DNA of 64,000 nucleotides from Atrina japonica (lineage: Eukaryota; Mollusca; Bivalvia; Pterioida; Pinnidae): NCBI GenBank assembly GCA_030159075.1, contig BROG01000042.1, forward strand, positions 868,501-932,500, read 5' to 3'. This document shows positions 39,561-48,874 of this stretch, piece after piece. Numbering within the stretch: the stretch's first letter is position 1; each line of letters starts with the position of its first letter. Both the position numbers and the translations under genes were made by a program. The notes under the pieces are model-generated. The model was not told the origin of the DNA. It made no database searches and saw only the letters and a list, made by a program, of their open reading frames with translations.

Positions 39561-40389
39561 AAAGTATAAACAACTTTAACTAATGTTACCAGCTTACCCA
39601 TTTTAAAACCACCATTTGATTTTCTCCATTAGATTGTAATTCTATAATTGCTGGGCATTGGGAATTTTCAAATAATATTAACATAGTTTTGCAAAACAAA
39701 AAAAAAAACAAAACAAAAAAAATGCTCTAGACGATCGTTTCGCTCAATAAAACTAATCAGTTGAGCTCGAATTGAAGAGATGTAGAGTTCCGAAACAAAA
39801 AGTGATATTACACAAGGCCAAAAACTCATCTGAATGTATTCCTAAATATGCCTAGGAGTAACCACTGTTAGAAGTATAAAACATAAATGGCCATTGTGAT
39901 CTCATTGATAAAAATGGTTATACATATAAAATTTTCTAAAATAAAAGAAATAAAAACATGTATGGTACTTTTCTTAAATTTTGGATAGTATGATGAAAAA
40001 ATCATTTCATTTTACATAATAGGAATTTTTCAACAATATCCAAAAAGGACATCTGAATTGACAGGAGTTAATTCCGTCCTATTTTGGTCTCATTTGTTAC
40101 ATAAACAGTAAAACATCGTGAAATAACATGGATCATTTTGTTTGAATACATATCAGTTTGATGTAATATTACATAAAAAATCATATTCATGCATAAAAGT
40201 TGAATAATTAGTAAATGTTATTAACCCTCTAGTGCCCACACCCAGTTTTGTCATTCAGAATCATCAATCATCATTGTGGAAAGGAAACCATACAGTTTTG
40301 ATTTATATCTCAATTTATTTATAGTTTACAGGTTGTAGCAAATATGCTACATCGGGCATAAGCATGTCAGATACCAAGGTATAAATCAC

Positions 40390-40790
40390 TAGGATGTCCA
40401 GGATATAGGTACAAATCTGGTAAAAAAAATGGACAAACACGGACCTCTGGAAATCAAGAGGTGGGATCAGGTGCCATGGAGGAGTAAACATCCCCTGTCG
40501 ACCGGTCAAACCCACCGTGAGTCCATAGTCAAATTAAAATGAAATACGTGAGGAACGAATCCTCGTCATAATTGGTACAGACGTCTCAACAACCACCATC
40601 GAACAGGTAACTCAACATTTCACTTAGTGAAACAGAGTAATAAAAAACAAGACTATTATACAGACTGTAAACCGGAACGGTGACATCAAACGCGGTTTTC
40701 GATAACCCCGTGTCAATAATTTGTCAGTGAGTAATTTAAATCTGTATATGAAATGTTCATATGTTGAACACGCCCTGGCATATCGGATCA
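40390..40790 (+). repeat. Dispersed repeat, copy left of the Polinton
   Basis: Shares long stretches (GTGGGATCAGGTGCCATGG, GACCGGTCAAACCCACCGTG, CATTTCACTTAGTGAAACAG) with 58235-58640. A shorter inverse copy lies at 61900-61990. It does not code for a recognisable protein. Confidence 0.75.
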
Positions 40791-41415
40791 TTTGTGAAAT
40801 ATAAACTCCATGTGCAGGTGAAAAGTCGTATGTTTTGACATTATGAATATAAGACAAATGGTTTGTCTATAAAATGAGCAATATCAGAATTCTTACCATT
40901 CAGGCATTTTGGGTTTGAAGGGCAAACTTTATTTTTTTATCCAAAACCGCTGAAAATTTGAAAATCTCAATTAATTTTTCATGCATTTATATACACAATA
41001 TATGATATATTATAAATATTTGAACCTTGCACAATCTATGTTTATTAAAAGTTATAAACCAGTTATAAAAGGTCATAACTAATAAACTGCTAAATACACG
41101 TTTTTTGATGACCTAATTGTACTAAATACTTTGTAGATAATTAATTGAATCATAAATTGATTAATCAGTTTGTCCAAGCATTTTTTCAAACAAAATACAG
41201 GAATAACAACTAATTGCTTGGACAGTCTAGAATCATTTATAATGAATTTACAATTATATATATAATCATAGCTTTTATCAAGCAATATCTTCGTTATCAA
41301 TGGTATAATTGAATCTTCCCTGGATACATCTACAATGTAGTTACATAAGTTGCCATTGAATTGCTTTTTAAAATACATGTATATATCATTAATTGCATAG
41401 TGGAACATATAATAG

Positions 41416-41580
41416 AAGACCTGGGACTCGTTTTACAAAAGGTCTTAAGTCCTTAATCCTTAGTTTTAGTCTTAGTCTTAATTGTTATGGGACTGACCAA
41501 TCAGCGATGCGTTGCTATGGTAGTTAGGACTAAAAGTTAGGATTTAGGACCTTGGACGTTTCGTAAAACGGGGCCCAGGT
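41416..41580. mobile_element. 165-bp palindromic MITE
   Basis: CCTGGGACTCGTTTTAC at the left pairs with GTAAAACGGGGCCCAGG at the right, and AAAGGTCTTAAGTCCTTAAT with an inverse block near 41545. Confidence 0.7.
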
Positions 41581-42289
41581 TATTGAAAGTTTAACAATGC
41601 TAAAGGAATAGTATCTGAATTTTGTAGTACAACATAATGTATCCTACAATATACAAAGAAGATGACTAAACATATGAGATTCTGGAGTCCATCGCTCTTA
41701 TACAATAATAAACAATAAATCACAGCTAACTTGGGGTTTTCAATTCATCTATATCTGTTAAACTTTGACCTCATTTGATATTTATCATCGGTATCTACCG
41801 AGTATTTATAGATTTTATAGTAAAAACTTAATAACCATACTGAAGATTACATCAATAATATCACTCAATGTAAAATAAAGCTAGCAAACAAATATTATAA
41901 ACATAATACCAAAGTTATAATGCTCAAGACCACTGTTTCTGTCAATTAGATTTCATAAGTTGAGCTTCAATTAAAAAAAAATTCTACAGGGAAATTGGTA
42001 TAATACAAATGAAGGCCAAATAAAAAATCTAAATACATAGCCAAATCCGTCTAAGAGTAACCACTGTAAAAAGATGACTATCTTTGTTTTGAATAATTTA
42101 GAATTTAAATGGTGTTATCAGTGCCAAATATTACTTCAGTATAAGATTATCAGTTGGTACCGAAATACCAGGTAATAGGTTTAAGTATACCCTCGGGATC
42201 TCAAACGGTCCACCAGCAGTGGAAACGACCTAGTGGTTATAAATATTATAAACATGGGTATTTTTCAATGATTTTACATCGGCATATTG

Positions 42290-42480
42290 AGGTCGCGCTT
42301 TGAACCATGAACTCTCTCACTTCTGGTCAGCGTTAGTTCGAGCCCTGCAGGAACCTACGCTGATTTTTGTGAGAAAGTTTGCCAGTTTACTTGCGGAAGG
42401 TTGGTGATCTCTCCCAGGGTACATTGCAACCGGATTCTCTCCTCCACCATTAAAATTGTTGAGTGTGGCATGAAACACCA
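42290..42480 (+). mobile_element. SINE-like fragment
   Basis: GCGTTAGTTCGAGCCCTGC resembles a B box. It is followed by a fixed body (TTTGTGAGAAAGTTTGCCAG, CTCTCCCAGGGTACATTGCA) of a kind I associate with mollusc SINEs. Family not determined. Confidence 0.4.
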
Positions 42481-43640
42481 TTCAAAATTTACAAAAACAT
42501 CGGCATATTACTTTCTGTTGAAAAGGAAATATAATACATTGTATTTACGTATACTAAATTCACCCAAAATGTACACAAAAAAAGTTTTTACGAATTTATA
42601 CATATATATACGTATATATTTGAGCAATTGTATCTTTAATATAGAGTTATTTATAACTGAAAATGTTTGTTCAGGATTTATCATGTCCTACACACAATTT
42701 AAAAAAGAATTCAGTAAATTTCACGGTTGTCCAAATGTTAAAAAGATCCAATATCGAAAACAACGTTTGAGTCATTTATATTTTAAACTTTTAAATCTAT
42801 AATACAAAACTATATACCGGATGTAATGAACACGATAATATAAAGATCCGGGAAGATCGACAGTGCTCCTTTACCTTATGAAAAAAAGTGTTGTAAATGT
42901 GTCAAAGTCCTAGAACTTCATACTAACATTAATCACTGGCTACAACCTGTGTATTTACATAAACGTATATATATATAAAATATATATATAAATGATCAAG
43001 ACGATAGTTTCTGTCTAGTATCTAACAACTGACTAATGTAAGAATGGATTTCTATCCTAAGTCATTAATTTTAATTTCTAATTAACTGTCAACAATCGTG
43101 GTATCACCTCAAAATATTTGACTTTATTAAAGTTACCTGTTATTTTAGTATTCACCTAAGTTATACCAAAAACATAGATTAATTAAAGGTGCAATGATAA
43201 CGAGCTCGTACGTGTTACAGATCTGATATCAGACAAAGTCACGTGTCAGCTTGACACATATGTTGTTAAGTTCACATTATGTAGTCACGTCGTGTTTATT
43301 GAAGTATGTTTTACAAAATTACCTCTAATGGGAGAAAAGTCAATATCTAATAAGAAATAAATCACCATGCTATACAACTGTGCAACACACTCGGAGCATA
43401 TCACTTCATTATACAAGTACATTTGATATGTGCGAAACTTAAACCAGGTAAAATCTGTACATGTATATGCATTCCAAAAAAGTTGGTATTGACGAATTAT
43501 GTCCTAGATTTGCAATTTCTTTTATCGATTTCACGTAAAGAGGCCGGCATCACAGTAAATCAAATCAAATAAGTGATAATCCTACTGCTGATGACCAGTA
43601 TGGTTTATCAGTTCACATATCTTAAGTTCTGTATACTGTC
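42481..43640. other. Gene-free DNA
   Basis: AT-rich. The plus-strand frame over 42401-42802 has no recognisable domain. GACGATAGTTTCTGTC at about 43002 belongs to a small family also seen near 39730, 41930 and 59015. Confidence 0.45.
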
Positions 43641-43905
43641 GAGAGCTGTCGTGGCTCCGTGGTAGAGTGCTCGATTCGCAACCGGAGGGTCGCTGGTTCG
43701 AGCCTCGGCAGAGGCGACTGGCTTTTCTTGTCCTTCGGATGAGACAGTAAAAACCGAGGCCCCGTGTCACAGTAGGTGTCGGCATGTTGAAGAACCCTCA
43801 TTGCTCAATGGCCGTAAGTGCCGAGCATAGGCCAAAATTTGAAGCCCTTCACCTGCATTTGGTCCATATGAGTAAAAGATTCTTGAGTGGGACTTTAAAC
43901 AACAA
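43640..43905 (+). mobile_element. tRNA-derived SINE (mollusc type)
   Basis: The head has an A box (TGGCTCCGTGGTAGAGTGC, from 43652) and a B box (GGTTCGAGCC, 43695-43704). The body reads CTTCGGATGAGACAGTAAAA, CCGAGGCCCCGTGT and GGCATGTTGAAGAACCCTC. This body is recognisable as the conserved central part of widespread invertebrate SINEs. The acceptor arm does not pair, so this is not a tRNA gene. Confidence 0.75.
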
Positions 43906-44819
43906 TACAACAGCCTTCACACTGTCAAATATCAATGCTTTGTTTGTCTTGCAGTCTATTCATCCATCCACCCATCCATCCATCTTGCTGTCTGTTTACC
44001 TGTCGCCTGTCTGTCCATATGTCTGTTTGCCCGTGGATTGGTCTGTCCGTTTAATTTGATAAATCAATCAACACTCATTTGAGGGAACGATATTGTAATC
44101 ATGTTTCTTAGGTATATCTTTTAGCGGCTGATCACACATGCGAAAAGGGCTGGTTAGAATCATATTTGAAACATCTTATATCAACATTTTGCAACTTATG
44201 ATGATAAAATACTAATAATAATAATAAAGATGTTTACTCCTCCATGGTACCTGATTCACATTCATTCAGTACACGAAATTCTGCTGCTTATGTTCACTAT
44301 GAGTAATGTGTGCTACTGTGAAAACGATTTGTAACACACATATTATTATAATACGAAAGCAGAGTTCCTGAAAAGTGTCAGATCGAAGGATTTGTCAGAT
44401 AAAAAATTTCTCGGTCAGACACAATGTAACAGTAGAATATATTGTTTTGTCTGACAGAAGTCTGCGAGTCTGACAATTATAATTTTTGTTCTTTTGTTTT
44501 TTTATTTTGCTGTTATCCACTTTGCTATCCTTAACATATTAACAGATTGTACCATATTTTACAGATCTATTTCACAGTGGAAAGTTTTTGTATTTTTACT
44601 ATGAAGTTAGTCTCATGTGAGCTTAATGTTTGATAAAGACTAAGAAATTGTGATATTCTGAAAATTGATCCTTGAATTAAACAGGTTTCATCTGTAAACG
44701 AAAAAGTACATCTTTGTGTTTCTTTCCTATAGTTTTACCTTCGTATTTTCTAGAAGATAAAAACTAAAAGCAATAGAATTCCAGTACACAGCTACAGAAA
44801 CAACAGGAAATCTCATTAA
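43906..44819. other. Gene-free DNA left of the Polinton
   Basis: Contains a CATC/CCATC-rich stretch (43960-43985), an inverse fragment of the 40390 repeat (about 44235-44265) and otherwise no feature. Confidence 0.5.
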
Positions 44820-44825
44820 CTGGTC
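44820..44825. repeat. Target-site duplication (left), CTGGTC
   Basis: The same six bases occur at 57996-58001, directly outside the right terminus. A 6-bp duplication is characteristic of Polinton integration. Confidence 0.9.
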
Positions 44826-45390
44826 AGTAGTTATAGGCAGCTCCCTGGCGTGCAAATGCGAATTGGCCGCTAGGGGGCGCCACAAGTGGCGCTGTTTGAT
44901 GACGTCATCAGATTGCTGGCTTCTGATTGGTCAATTCGCATTTGCACACCAGGGAGCCGCATGTAACGTCATAACCGGAAGTGCGTCATACCGGAAGTGA
45001 GGTCAAACCGGAAGTGCGTCATACCGGAAGTGAGGTCCTGTTGTCATGGCATAAGGAGAAAGAGCCAATCGTTGAGCTCGGAGGCGTGTCTATGACCGGA
45101 AGTGGAAGGTTTTGGCGGCGGCCATCTTGGCTAACGAGCCAATGAGAGCCTTCGTTACAAGAGGTCGGGGTCACGAGAGTTCCCGAGAAGTCAACGGCTA
45201 GAGAAAGAAGTTGGGTTTTTCCAGTTTTGAGCTGAGAGTGAATCTATTTTTAGAACCGAAACTTTGGGTTTTTCCAGGTTTGTGAAACCAGTAGTTGGTG
45301 GCGCCACCGTCGGTGAGAGTGCACAAGTGCGCATGCGCGAGAAGCGGTAGGCCGAGCTCCGCGAGTCAAGCTTGAACATGTTGTACTAAG
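44826..45390 (+). repeat. Left terminal inverted repeat
   Basis: Matches the right TIR in inverse orientation over almost its whole length. The outer part folds back on itself: GCTCCCTGGCGTGCAAATGC (from 44839) is inverted at about 44936-44957, enclosing a perfect 14-bp palindrome TGATGACGTCATCA (44897-44910). Inside that lie five ACCGGAAGTG boxes (44974, 44990, 45007, 45023, 45095), CCAAT boxes (45065-45069, 45139-45143, and inverted at about 44925), GCCATCTTG (45121-45129) and TGCGCATGCGCGA (45328-45340). Relative to the right TIR this copy has a 33-bp duplication of two ETS boxes and only one copy of the 53-bp unit. Confidence 0.92.
44974..45340. promoter_or_regulatory. Housekeeping-type promoter motifs in the left TIR
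   Basis: Five perfect ETS/GABP boxes (ACCGGAAGTG), two direct CCAAT boxes, a YY1-type GCCATCTTGG and an NRF-1-type TGCGCATGCGCGA occur in under 370 bp. A CRE (TGACGTCA, 44899-44906) lies just outside. These are the commonest motifs of vertebrate CpG-island promoters. Their density argues that the TIR drives transcription, probably inward in both TIRs. No TATA box is evident. Confidence 0.6.
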
Positions 45391-45414
45391 GCTTGTAGAG
45401 AGACGAGTATGTAC

Positions 45415-45660
45415 AAAGGGAGATCACTCCCTATAGACTTTATAGGTGAAACAAAGGGAGATCATTCTATATAGCCTGTAGGGATGGGATAAAGGGGAGA
45501 TCACTCTGTATAGCTTGTATGAGTAGGACTAAATGGAGATCACTCTGTATAGACTGTATAGACTGTATAGGTGGAACAAAGGGAGATTACTCTGAATAGA
45601 CTATAGGTGTGGAACAAAAGGGGCGATGACTCTATATGGACTGTATACACTAAACCAGAG
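45415..45660. repeat. ~58-bp degenerate repeats inside the element
   Basis: Five units with GGGAGATCACTC, TATAGACTGTATAGG and GGAACAAAGG phrases. They begin just inside the left TIR and have no counterpart at the right. Confidence 0.8.
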
Positions 45661-45789
45661 AGGGAGGGTTGGTAGTGAAACAGGAAGTATAGGGAGGGCA
45701 GTCATCTTGGCTATGGAATCATGGGATATCTAGTTTTTCAGGGACTGACTAATCTCACGGCAGGAGAGAGAGAGAACCATAGAACATGA

Positions 45790-46045
45790 AAGTGTGTAAC
45801 GTACTCAAAGTTTGCAAAAGTGATCAAGTGTGTACCGTTCTCATGTTTCAAAGTTTGTCAAAGTGATCAAGTGTGTACCGTTCTCATGTTTCAAAGTTTG
45901 CAACGTGTGTACCGTTCTCAAAGTTTGCAACGTGTGCAACGTTCTTTGTTATGAAGTCTCAAAGTGACACAAGTGACACAAGTGACAAAGTGACACAAGT
46001 GACAAAGTGACAAAGTGACACAAGTGACAAAGTGACAAAAGTTGT
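45790..46045. repeat. Short tandem repeats (CAAAGTTTGC and AAGTGACAC units)
   Basis: About four copies of a unit with GTGTGTACCGTTCTCATG and TCAAAGTTTG, then a 9-10-bp minisatellite of AAGTGACAC / AAGTGACA. Confidence 0.85.
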
Positions 46046-46138
46046 ATGAAGTTGTTCACTTACATCGTTTCAACAAGTATCAAAGTTCAGACAGTGAAAA
46101 CAGTATCTGTATTATTTTATATCATTTATTGTACTACT

Positions 46139-46245
46139 GTATATAAAATAAAAAATTAAACACTCACCCAATTTTCTGACGATGTTGATTCTTCGAGCTT
46201 CGGCTGCCAAATGAGCTCTCAGAGGTCTAACTGAACTTATTCTCA
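46139..46245 (-). repeat. Subterminal module, left copy
   Basis: On the minus strand it reads TCAGTTAGACCTCTGAGAGC, CTCGAAGAATCAACATCGTC and then GGGTGAGTGTTTAATTTTTT. The same module occurs twice on the plus strand at the right end (56808-56907, 56986-57090). All three point outward and end in a consensus 5' splice site (GTGAGT). Differences among copies do not favour third codon positions, so I do not call it coding. Confidence 0.75.
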
Positions 46246-46419
46246 AGTTTTTAATGTTACTATTTTTAGAATTGCCGCGTTTTGAATTTCTGTCTAATAA
46301 AATTTGATCGATCAAGTAAAAGAAATAACTTACTTACTATAGGTTAGACTTACCACTATAGTATAACACAACACAAACTGTATAGTTTCATTTAAGGTTT
46401 CTTTTCTTGTAAGTTAGGT

Positions 46420-46435
46420 GGCCCTGAAAAGGGCC
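46420..46435 (-). terminator. Histone-type mRNA 3' stem-loop after gene A
   Basis: On the minus strand AAAC-GGCCCTTTTCAGGGCC-ACCT: a 6-bp stem, TTTC loop and ACC 3' flank, identical to the 16-nt SLBP-binding loop of replication-dependent histone mRNAs. CAAGAAAAGAAACC follows after 14 bases, in the place and with the base content of the U7 snRNA target. Confidence 0.85.
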
Positions 46436-46459
46436 GTTTGTTTTGGGTTGTTAAAACCC

Positions 46460-46679
46460 TTAAAAGCAGCACCGGCAGCTGACCATCTTTTTTCTTTGGG
46501 CTGTAGGTCGTTTAGCCTCAGCGGCTTGGCAAAATCTTTCTAAGCCGGCCTTCTGCCGCTCGAAATACTCCCATTCGTCGCTGGCTGTCTCTAACTTGTC
46601 CAAAATATGTCGCGGCTTTGCCTGCCAAAACACTGGTATCTAAATACATGGTTTGGTTCGTCACTGTTGGTTTCACCAT
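46460..46679 (-). pseudogene. Small gene A with histone-type 3' end, frameshifted
   Basis: The ATG at 46679 follows a TATA box (ATATAAAAAG, about 46725-46735). The frame is open for about 18 codons, shifts by one base near a TTTT run at about 46628, and then runs as a charged, helix-prone stretch (Glu/Lys/Arg/Ala-rich, then a basic segment and CRCC) to TAA at 46460. A 72-residue protein is implied. The stop is 25 bases before a histone-type stem-loop. No homologue is recognised and it is not a histone. It is divergent from gene B. The single-base lesion may be decay or a sequencing error. Confidence 0.55.
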
Positions 46680-46724
46680 TTTGTCTTCTGGAATGAAGCG
46701 CAGTGAAATGAGATGCGCACGGCT

Positions 46725-46904
46725 TTTTATATGAGCAGTATAGCGCACGCGACATACTCCGCCTTGTCAACTTTGACCTCTTTGATGATTGGTCTATGTG
46801 TCGTTGGCAACGTGATTCCACCAATGAAAACGCCAAGAGTGATAGACGCCTAGGAGAAATCAGTCTAAGAGTGATAAGAGTGATAAAAAATAAAAAAGTC
46901 AAAC
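46725..46904. promoter_or_regulatory. Divergent promoter between genes A and B
   Basis: About 180 bp separate the two facing-away genes. It has a TATA box for gene A (46725-46735), an inverted CCAAT box (GATTGGTC, about 46788) and a direct one (CCACCAATGA, about 46828), and AT-rich GATAAAAAATAAAAAA before gene B. Paired CCAAT boxes between divergent genes recall H2A-H2B promoters. Confidence 0.55.
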
Positions 46905-47144
46905 ATGGTGTATACTATGGAGTACACTATGGACCAAGAAAACGAACCTGTTCTAATCGAGCCTGTATATGATACTAGGCAGATTATTCGTGATACTAAA
47001 GAGAAGTTACGAAAGATTGATATGAACTTTCAACAGGGAAAAGAAGATGTTCGCCTGAGACGAATTGTACTTCTCAATTCTGTTTTGCGGTTTGGTAGAG
47101 AAGAGAGAAAACGTAAGCAGATGGACGAGAGATTGTGTGCATGA
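46905..47144 (+). CDS. Small gene B with histone-type 3' end
   Basis: A 79-residue intact frame. The first ATG is at 46905; in-frame ATGs follow at codons 5 and 9. The protein is acidic at the N terminus, then a long amphipathic, Lys/Arg/Glu-rich helix (about residues 28-79) ending in a basic GREERKRKQ patch. No family is recognised. The stop is 27 bases before a histone-type stem-loop at 47172-47187. An AATAAA lies further on (47236-47241), as in histone genes that keep a fallback poly(A) signal. It shares a promoter region with gene A. A coiled-coil or DNA-binding role is possible but unproven. Confidence 0.65.
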   Translation: MVYTMEYTMDQENEPVLIEPVYDTRQIIRDTKEKLRKIDMNFQQGKEDVRLRRIVLLNSVLRFGREERKRKQMDERLCA

Positions 47145-47171
47145 ATCATGGCAGATATGCCAAAAAACAAC

Positions 47172-47187
47172 GGTCCTTTTCAGGACC
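47172..47187 (+). terminator. Histone-type stem-loop after gene B, with compensatory change
   Basis: CAAC-GGTCCTTTTCAGGACC-ACTT. Relative to the other copies the third stem pair is T-A instead of C-G on both arms, so the stem is preserved by covariation. CGAAAAGAAACC, a U7-type downstream element, lies at 47200-47211. Confidence 0.87.
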
Positions 47188-47393
47188 ACTTATATCTTAC
47201 GAAAAGAAACCTTAAACTGAATGTGCAGTGTATATAATAAAATGAGTTATAGGGTTTATGAGACAATTAAATGAGTTATAGGGTTTATGAGACAATAATA
47301 TGAGTGATAGGGTTTATGAGAAGACGTGTTTAATAGAGTAGTAGATGTAGCATATCTCAATACAGTTTAGATTACTTTTCTAATGAGTTGGGT
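47188..47393. other. Intergenic between convergent genes B and C
   Basis: Contains three copies of ATGAGTTATAGGGTTTATGA and an AATAAA (47236-47241). No gene. Confidence 0.6.
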
Positions 47394-47409
47394 GGCCCTG
47401 AAAAGGGCC
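47394..47409 (-). terminator. Histone-type stem-loop after gene C
   Basis: Minus strand CTAAC-GGCCCTTTTCAGGGCC-ACCC, six bases after the gene C stop. The downstream purine element is weaker (TTAGAAAAGT). Confidence 0.85.
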
Positions 47410-47414
47410 GTTAG

Positions 47415-47783
47415 TTAGGTTACTAATATTGACAGTAACATCTTTCTCTTTTTCAGAGGTAAACGTCGTTCTGCTTCCAGTAGATCATCTGTCTTTCTCT
47501 TGATCGTCATGATGATCGGTATCTGTAGTTGACGAAAACTAGCTCTAATCTGTTTTCTAGTAGAAACATACTGAGCTGACAAATACTCTAAGCACTTTCG
47601 GTATTGACGGTCGAGTTGATCTCTGACTTTCTGCGAGGTTTGCTGATGTTTCAGTTGCCTCCATCTCTGATTCAGTTTCGTCAGTAGAATCTGATAGTAA
47701 CGATTACACTTCATTGTACGCCACTTGGTCTTCTGTTGTAACAGAATAATTCTGTAAATAGCTTCTGTGTAGATGCTCTCCAT
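47415..47783 (-). CDS. Small gene C with histone-type 3' end
   Basis: An intact 122-residue frame from ATG at 47783. The protein is very basic and predicted almost wholly helical, with many Gln, Arg and Lys and a nuclear-localisation-like PLKKRKM near residue 110. No family is recognised and it does not match a histone fold by eye. The stop lies five bases before the stem-loop at 47394-47409. It diverges from gene D across a promoter of about 108 bp. Basic charge, NLS and histone-type 3' end fit a nuclear, S-phase role, for example a DNA-binding protein of the element. That is inference. Confidence 0.65.
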   Translation of the reverse strand: MESIYTEAIYRIILLQQKTKWRTMKCNRYYQILLTKLNQRWRQLKHQQTSQKVRDQLDRQYRKCLEYLSAQYVSTRKQIRASFRQLQIPIIMTIKRKTDDLLEAERRLPLKKRKMLLSILVT

Positions 47784-47891
47784 TTTGGTTTTTGTTTTTC
47801 ACTAAGCGATGTTCAACAAGAAGGAGAAGAAACGCTCACGCGACGTGTGACGTCACACCCTGCCGAGTATGTCTCAGAGTCTATAGTCATC
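47784..47891. promoter_or_regulatory. Divergent promoter between genes C and D
   Basis: A compact 108-bp region with a perfect CRE, TGACGTCA at 47848-47855, inside CGACGTGTGACGTCACACC. The leader before the gene D ATG (GTCTCAGAGTCTATAGTCAT) resembles that before gene E, which also has a CRE upstream. Confidence 0.6.
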
Positions 47892-48086
47892 ATGGCTGAC
47901 TGTGTAACCATGTGGGGCGAAGTACAAGAAAAAGAAGAATGGAAGATATGTGCCGATACAGTGGGAAGAAAGGTGGGATGGTTATCGAATATCGACGAAT
48001 GGATTGAGCTCGTGAAGCTTGAAAAAAGAAAAAAAGAAAGACGGCAGAGAAAACGGACAAAATGCTTTTTATGCCATGACATATAA
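47892..48086 (+). CDS. Small gene D with histone-type 3' end
   Basis: The ATG at 47892 is chosen over the upstream in-frame ATG at 47847 because TCATCATGG at this start is also the start context of gene E and leaves the CRE-containing leader untranslated. The product has 64 residues: an acidic, Trp-rich N half and a strongly basic C half (KKERRQRKR) followed by a CFLC pair. No family is recognised. The stop is 16 bases before the stem-loop at 48103. An AATAAA at 48162-48167 may be a fallback signal. Confidence 0.6.
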   Translation: MADCVTMWGEVQEKEEWKICADTVGRKVGWLSNIDEWIELVKLEKRKKERRQRKRTKCFLCHDI

Positions 48087-48102
48087 AGCCTAAAACACAA
48101 AC

Positions 48103-48118
48103 GGCCCTTTTCAGGGCC
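48103..48118 (+). terminator. Histone-type stem-loop after gene D
   Basis: CAAAC-GGCCCTTTTCAGGGCC-ACCT, with CGAAAAGAAACC at 48131-48142 as U7-type element. Identical in the stem-loop to those of genes A and C. Confidence 0.87.
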
Positions 48119-48142
48119 ACCTAACTTTTACGAAAAGAAACC

Positions 48143-48874
48143 TATGACGGATTAGAGTAGTAATAAAACATAGATCCTGTGTATACCCTTATTCTGTATC
48201 TCTTTCTCTCTCTGTATCTCTTCTACTCTAAGTGTTACACGATTACTCTTGGTATCCTTCTACTCATAGTTTTGTAGTTTTGTTCATGGTGTTTTACACC
48301 AGATCACTCCTTTGTGTCTACCTTATAGATACTAGAGCAGGACTCTAAGTGTACTCTAAACGTGTACACCTTATATTCAATAGGTTTAAACTCTAAGTGT
48401 ACTCTGAACGTGTACACCTTATACCCAGACATAAATACACAAACACCAGATCATTTTTTAATAAGTTTAATGCCCCGCTAAAAACTTTTTAGATAGTCGA
48501 CAGAGGATTAGGGCCGTCCCTCTGTGACTATGTACAATACATAAGAATGAACTATGAAATCACTGATTAACTATCAGAACATTAACTTTGATAACACTGA
48601 TTAACTATGAGAACATTAACTTTGAGTACATTAACTTTGAGAACATTAACGTTGATAACATTAACTTTGAGAACACCGATTCACTTTTTATAACAACGTT
48701 CATCACTATGAATGCAAACAAAACTTTTAGTCACTTTGTCTCACTACTACGGTTGATCTTGCCCATACAGCACGGAGCAAAAGAACGTCAGCTTTTGTCC
48801 TAGATCGGTCGGTTCGGATTCCTTGACGCTGTGACAATAAACGTATTTACATGATAAACAGTACTAAAAAACAT
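48143..48874. repeat. Gene-free stretch with short repeats inside the element
   Basis: Two copies of ACTCTAAGTGTACTCTRAAC-type text with CGTGTACACCTTATA (48345-48425), then about seven short repeats of GAACATTAACTTTGA (48570-48680). No gene recognised. Confidence 0.75.

Noticed and set aside
41079..41408. 109-codon minus-strand frame
   Set aside because: Ile/Tyr/Lys-rich as expected for AT-rich DNA, no recognisable domain, promoter or splice context.
42401..42802. 133-codon plus-strand frame
   Set aside because: Begins inside a SINE-like fragment and shows no recognisable domain.
43640..43715. tRNA gene
   Set aside because: A and B boxes are good but the acceptor stem does not pair and a SINE body follows.
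46112..46315. 67-codon minus-strand frame over the left subterminal module
   Set aside because: The module is repeated at the right end with changes spread over all codon positions, so it behaves as DNA repeat, not as protein.
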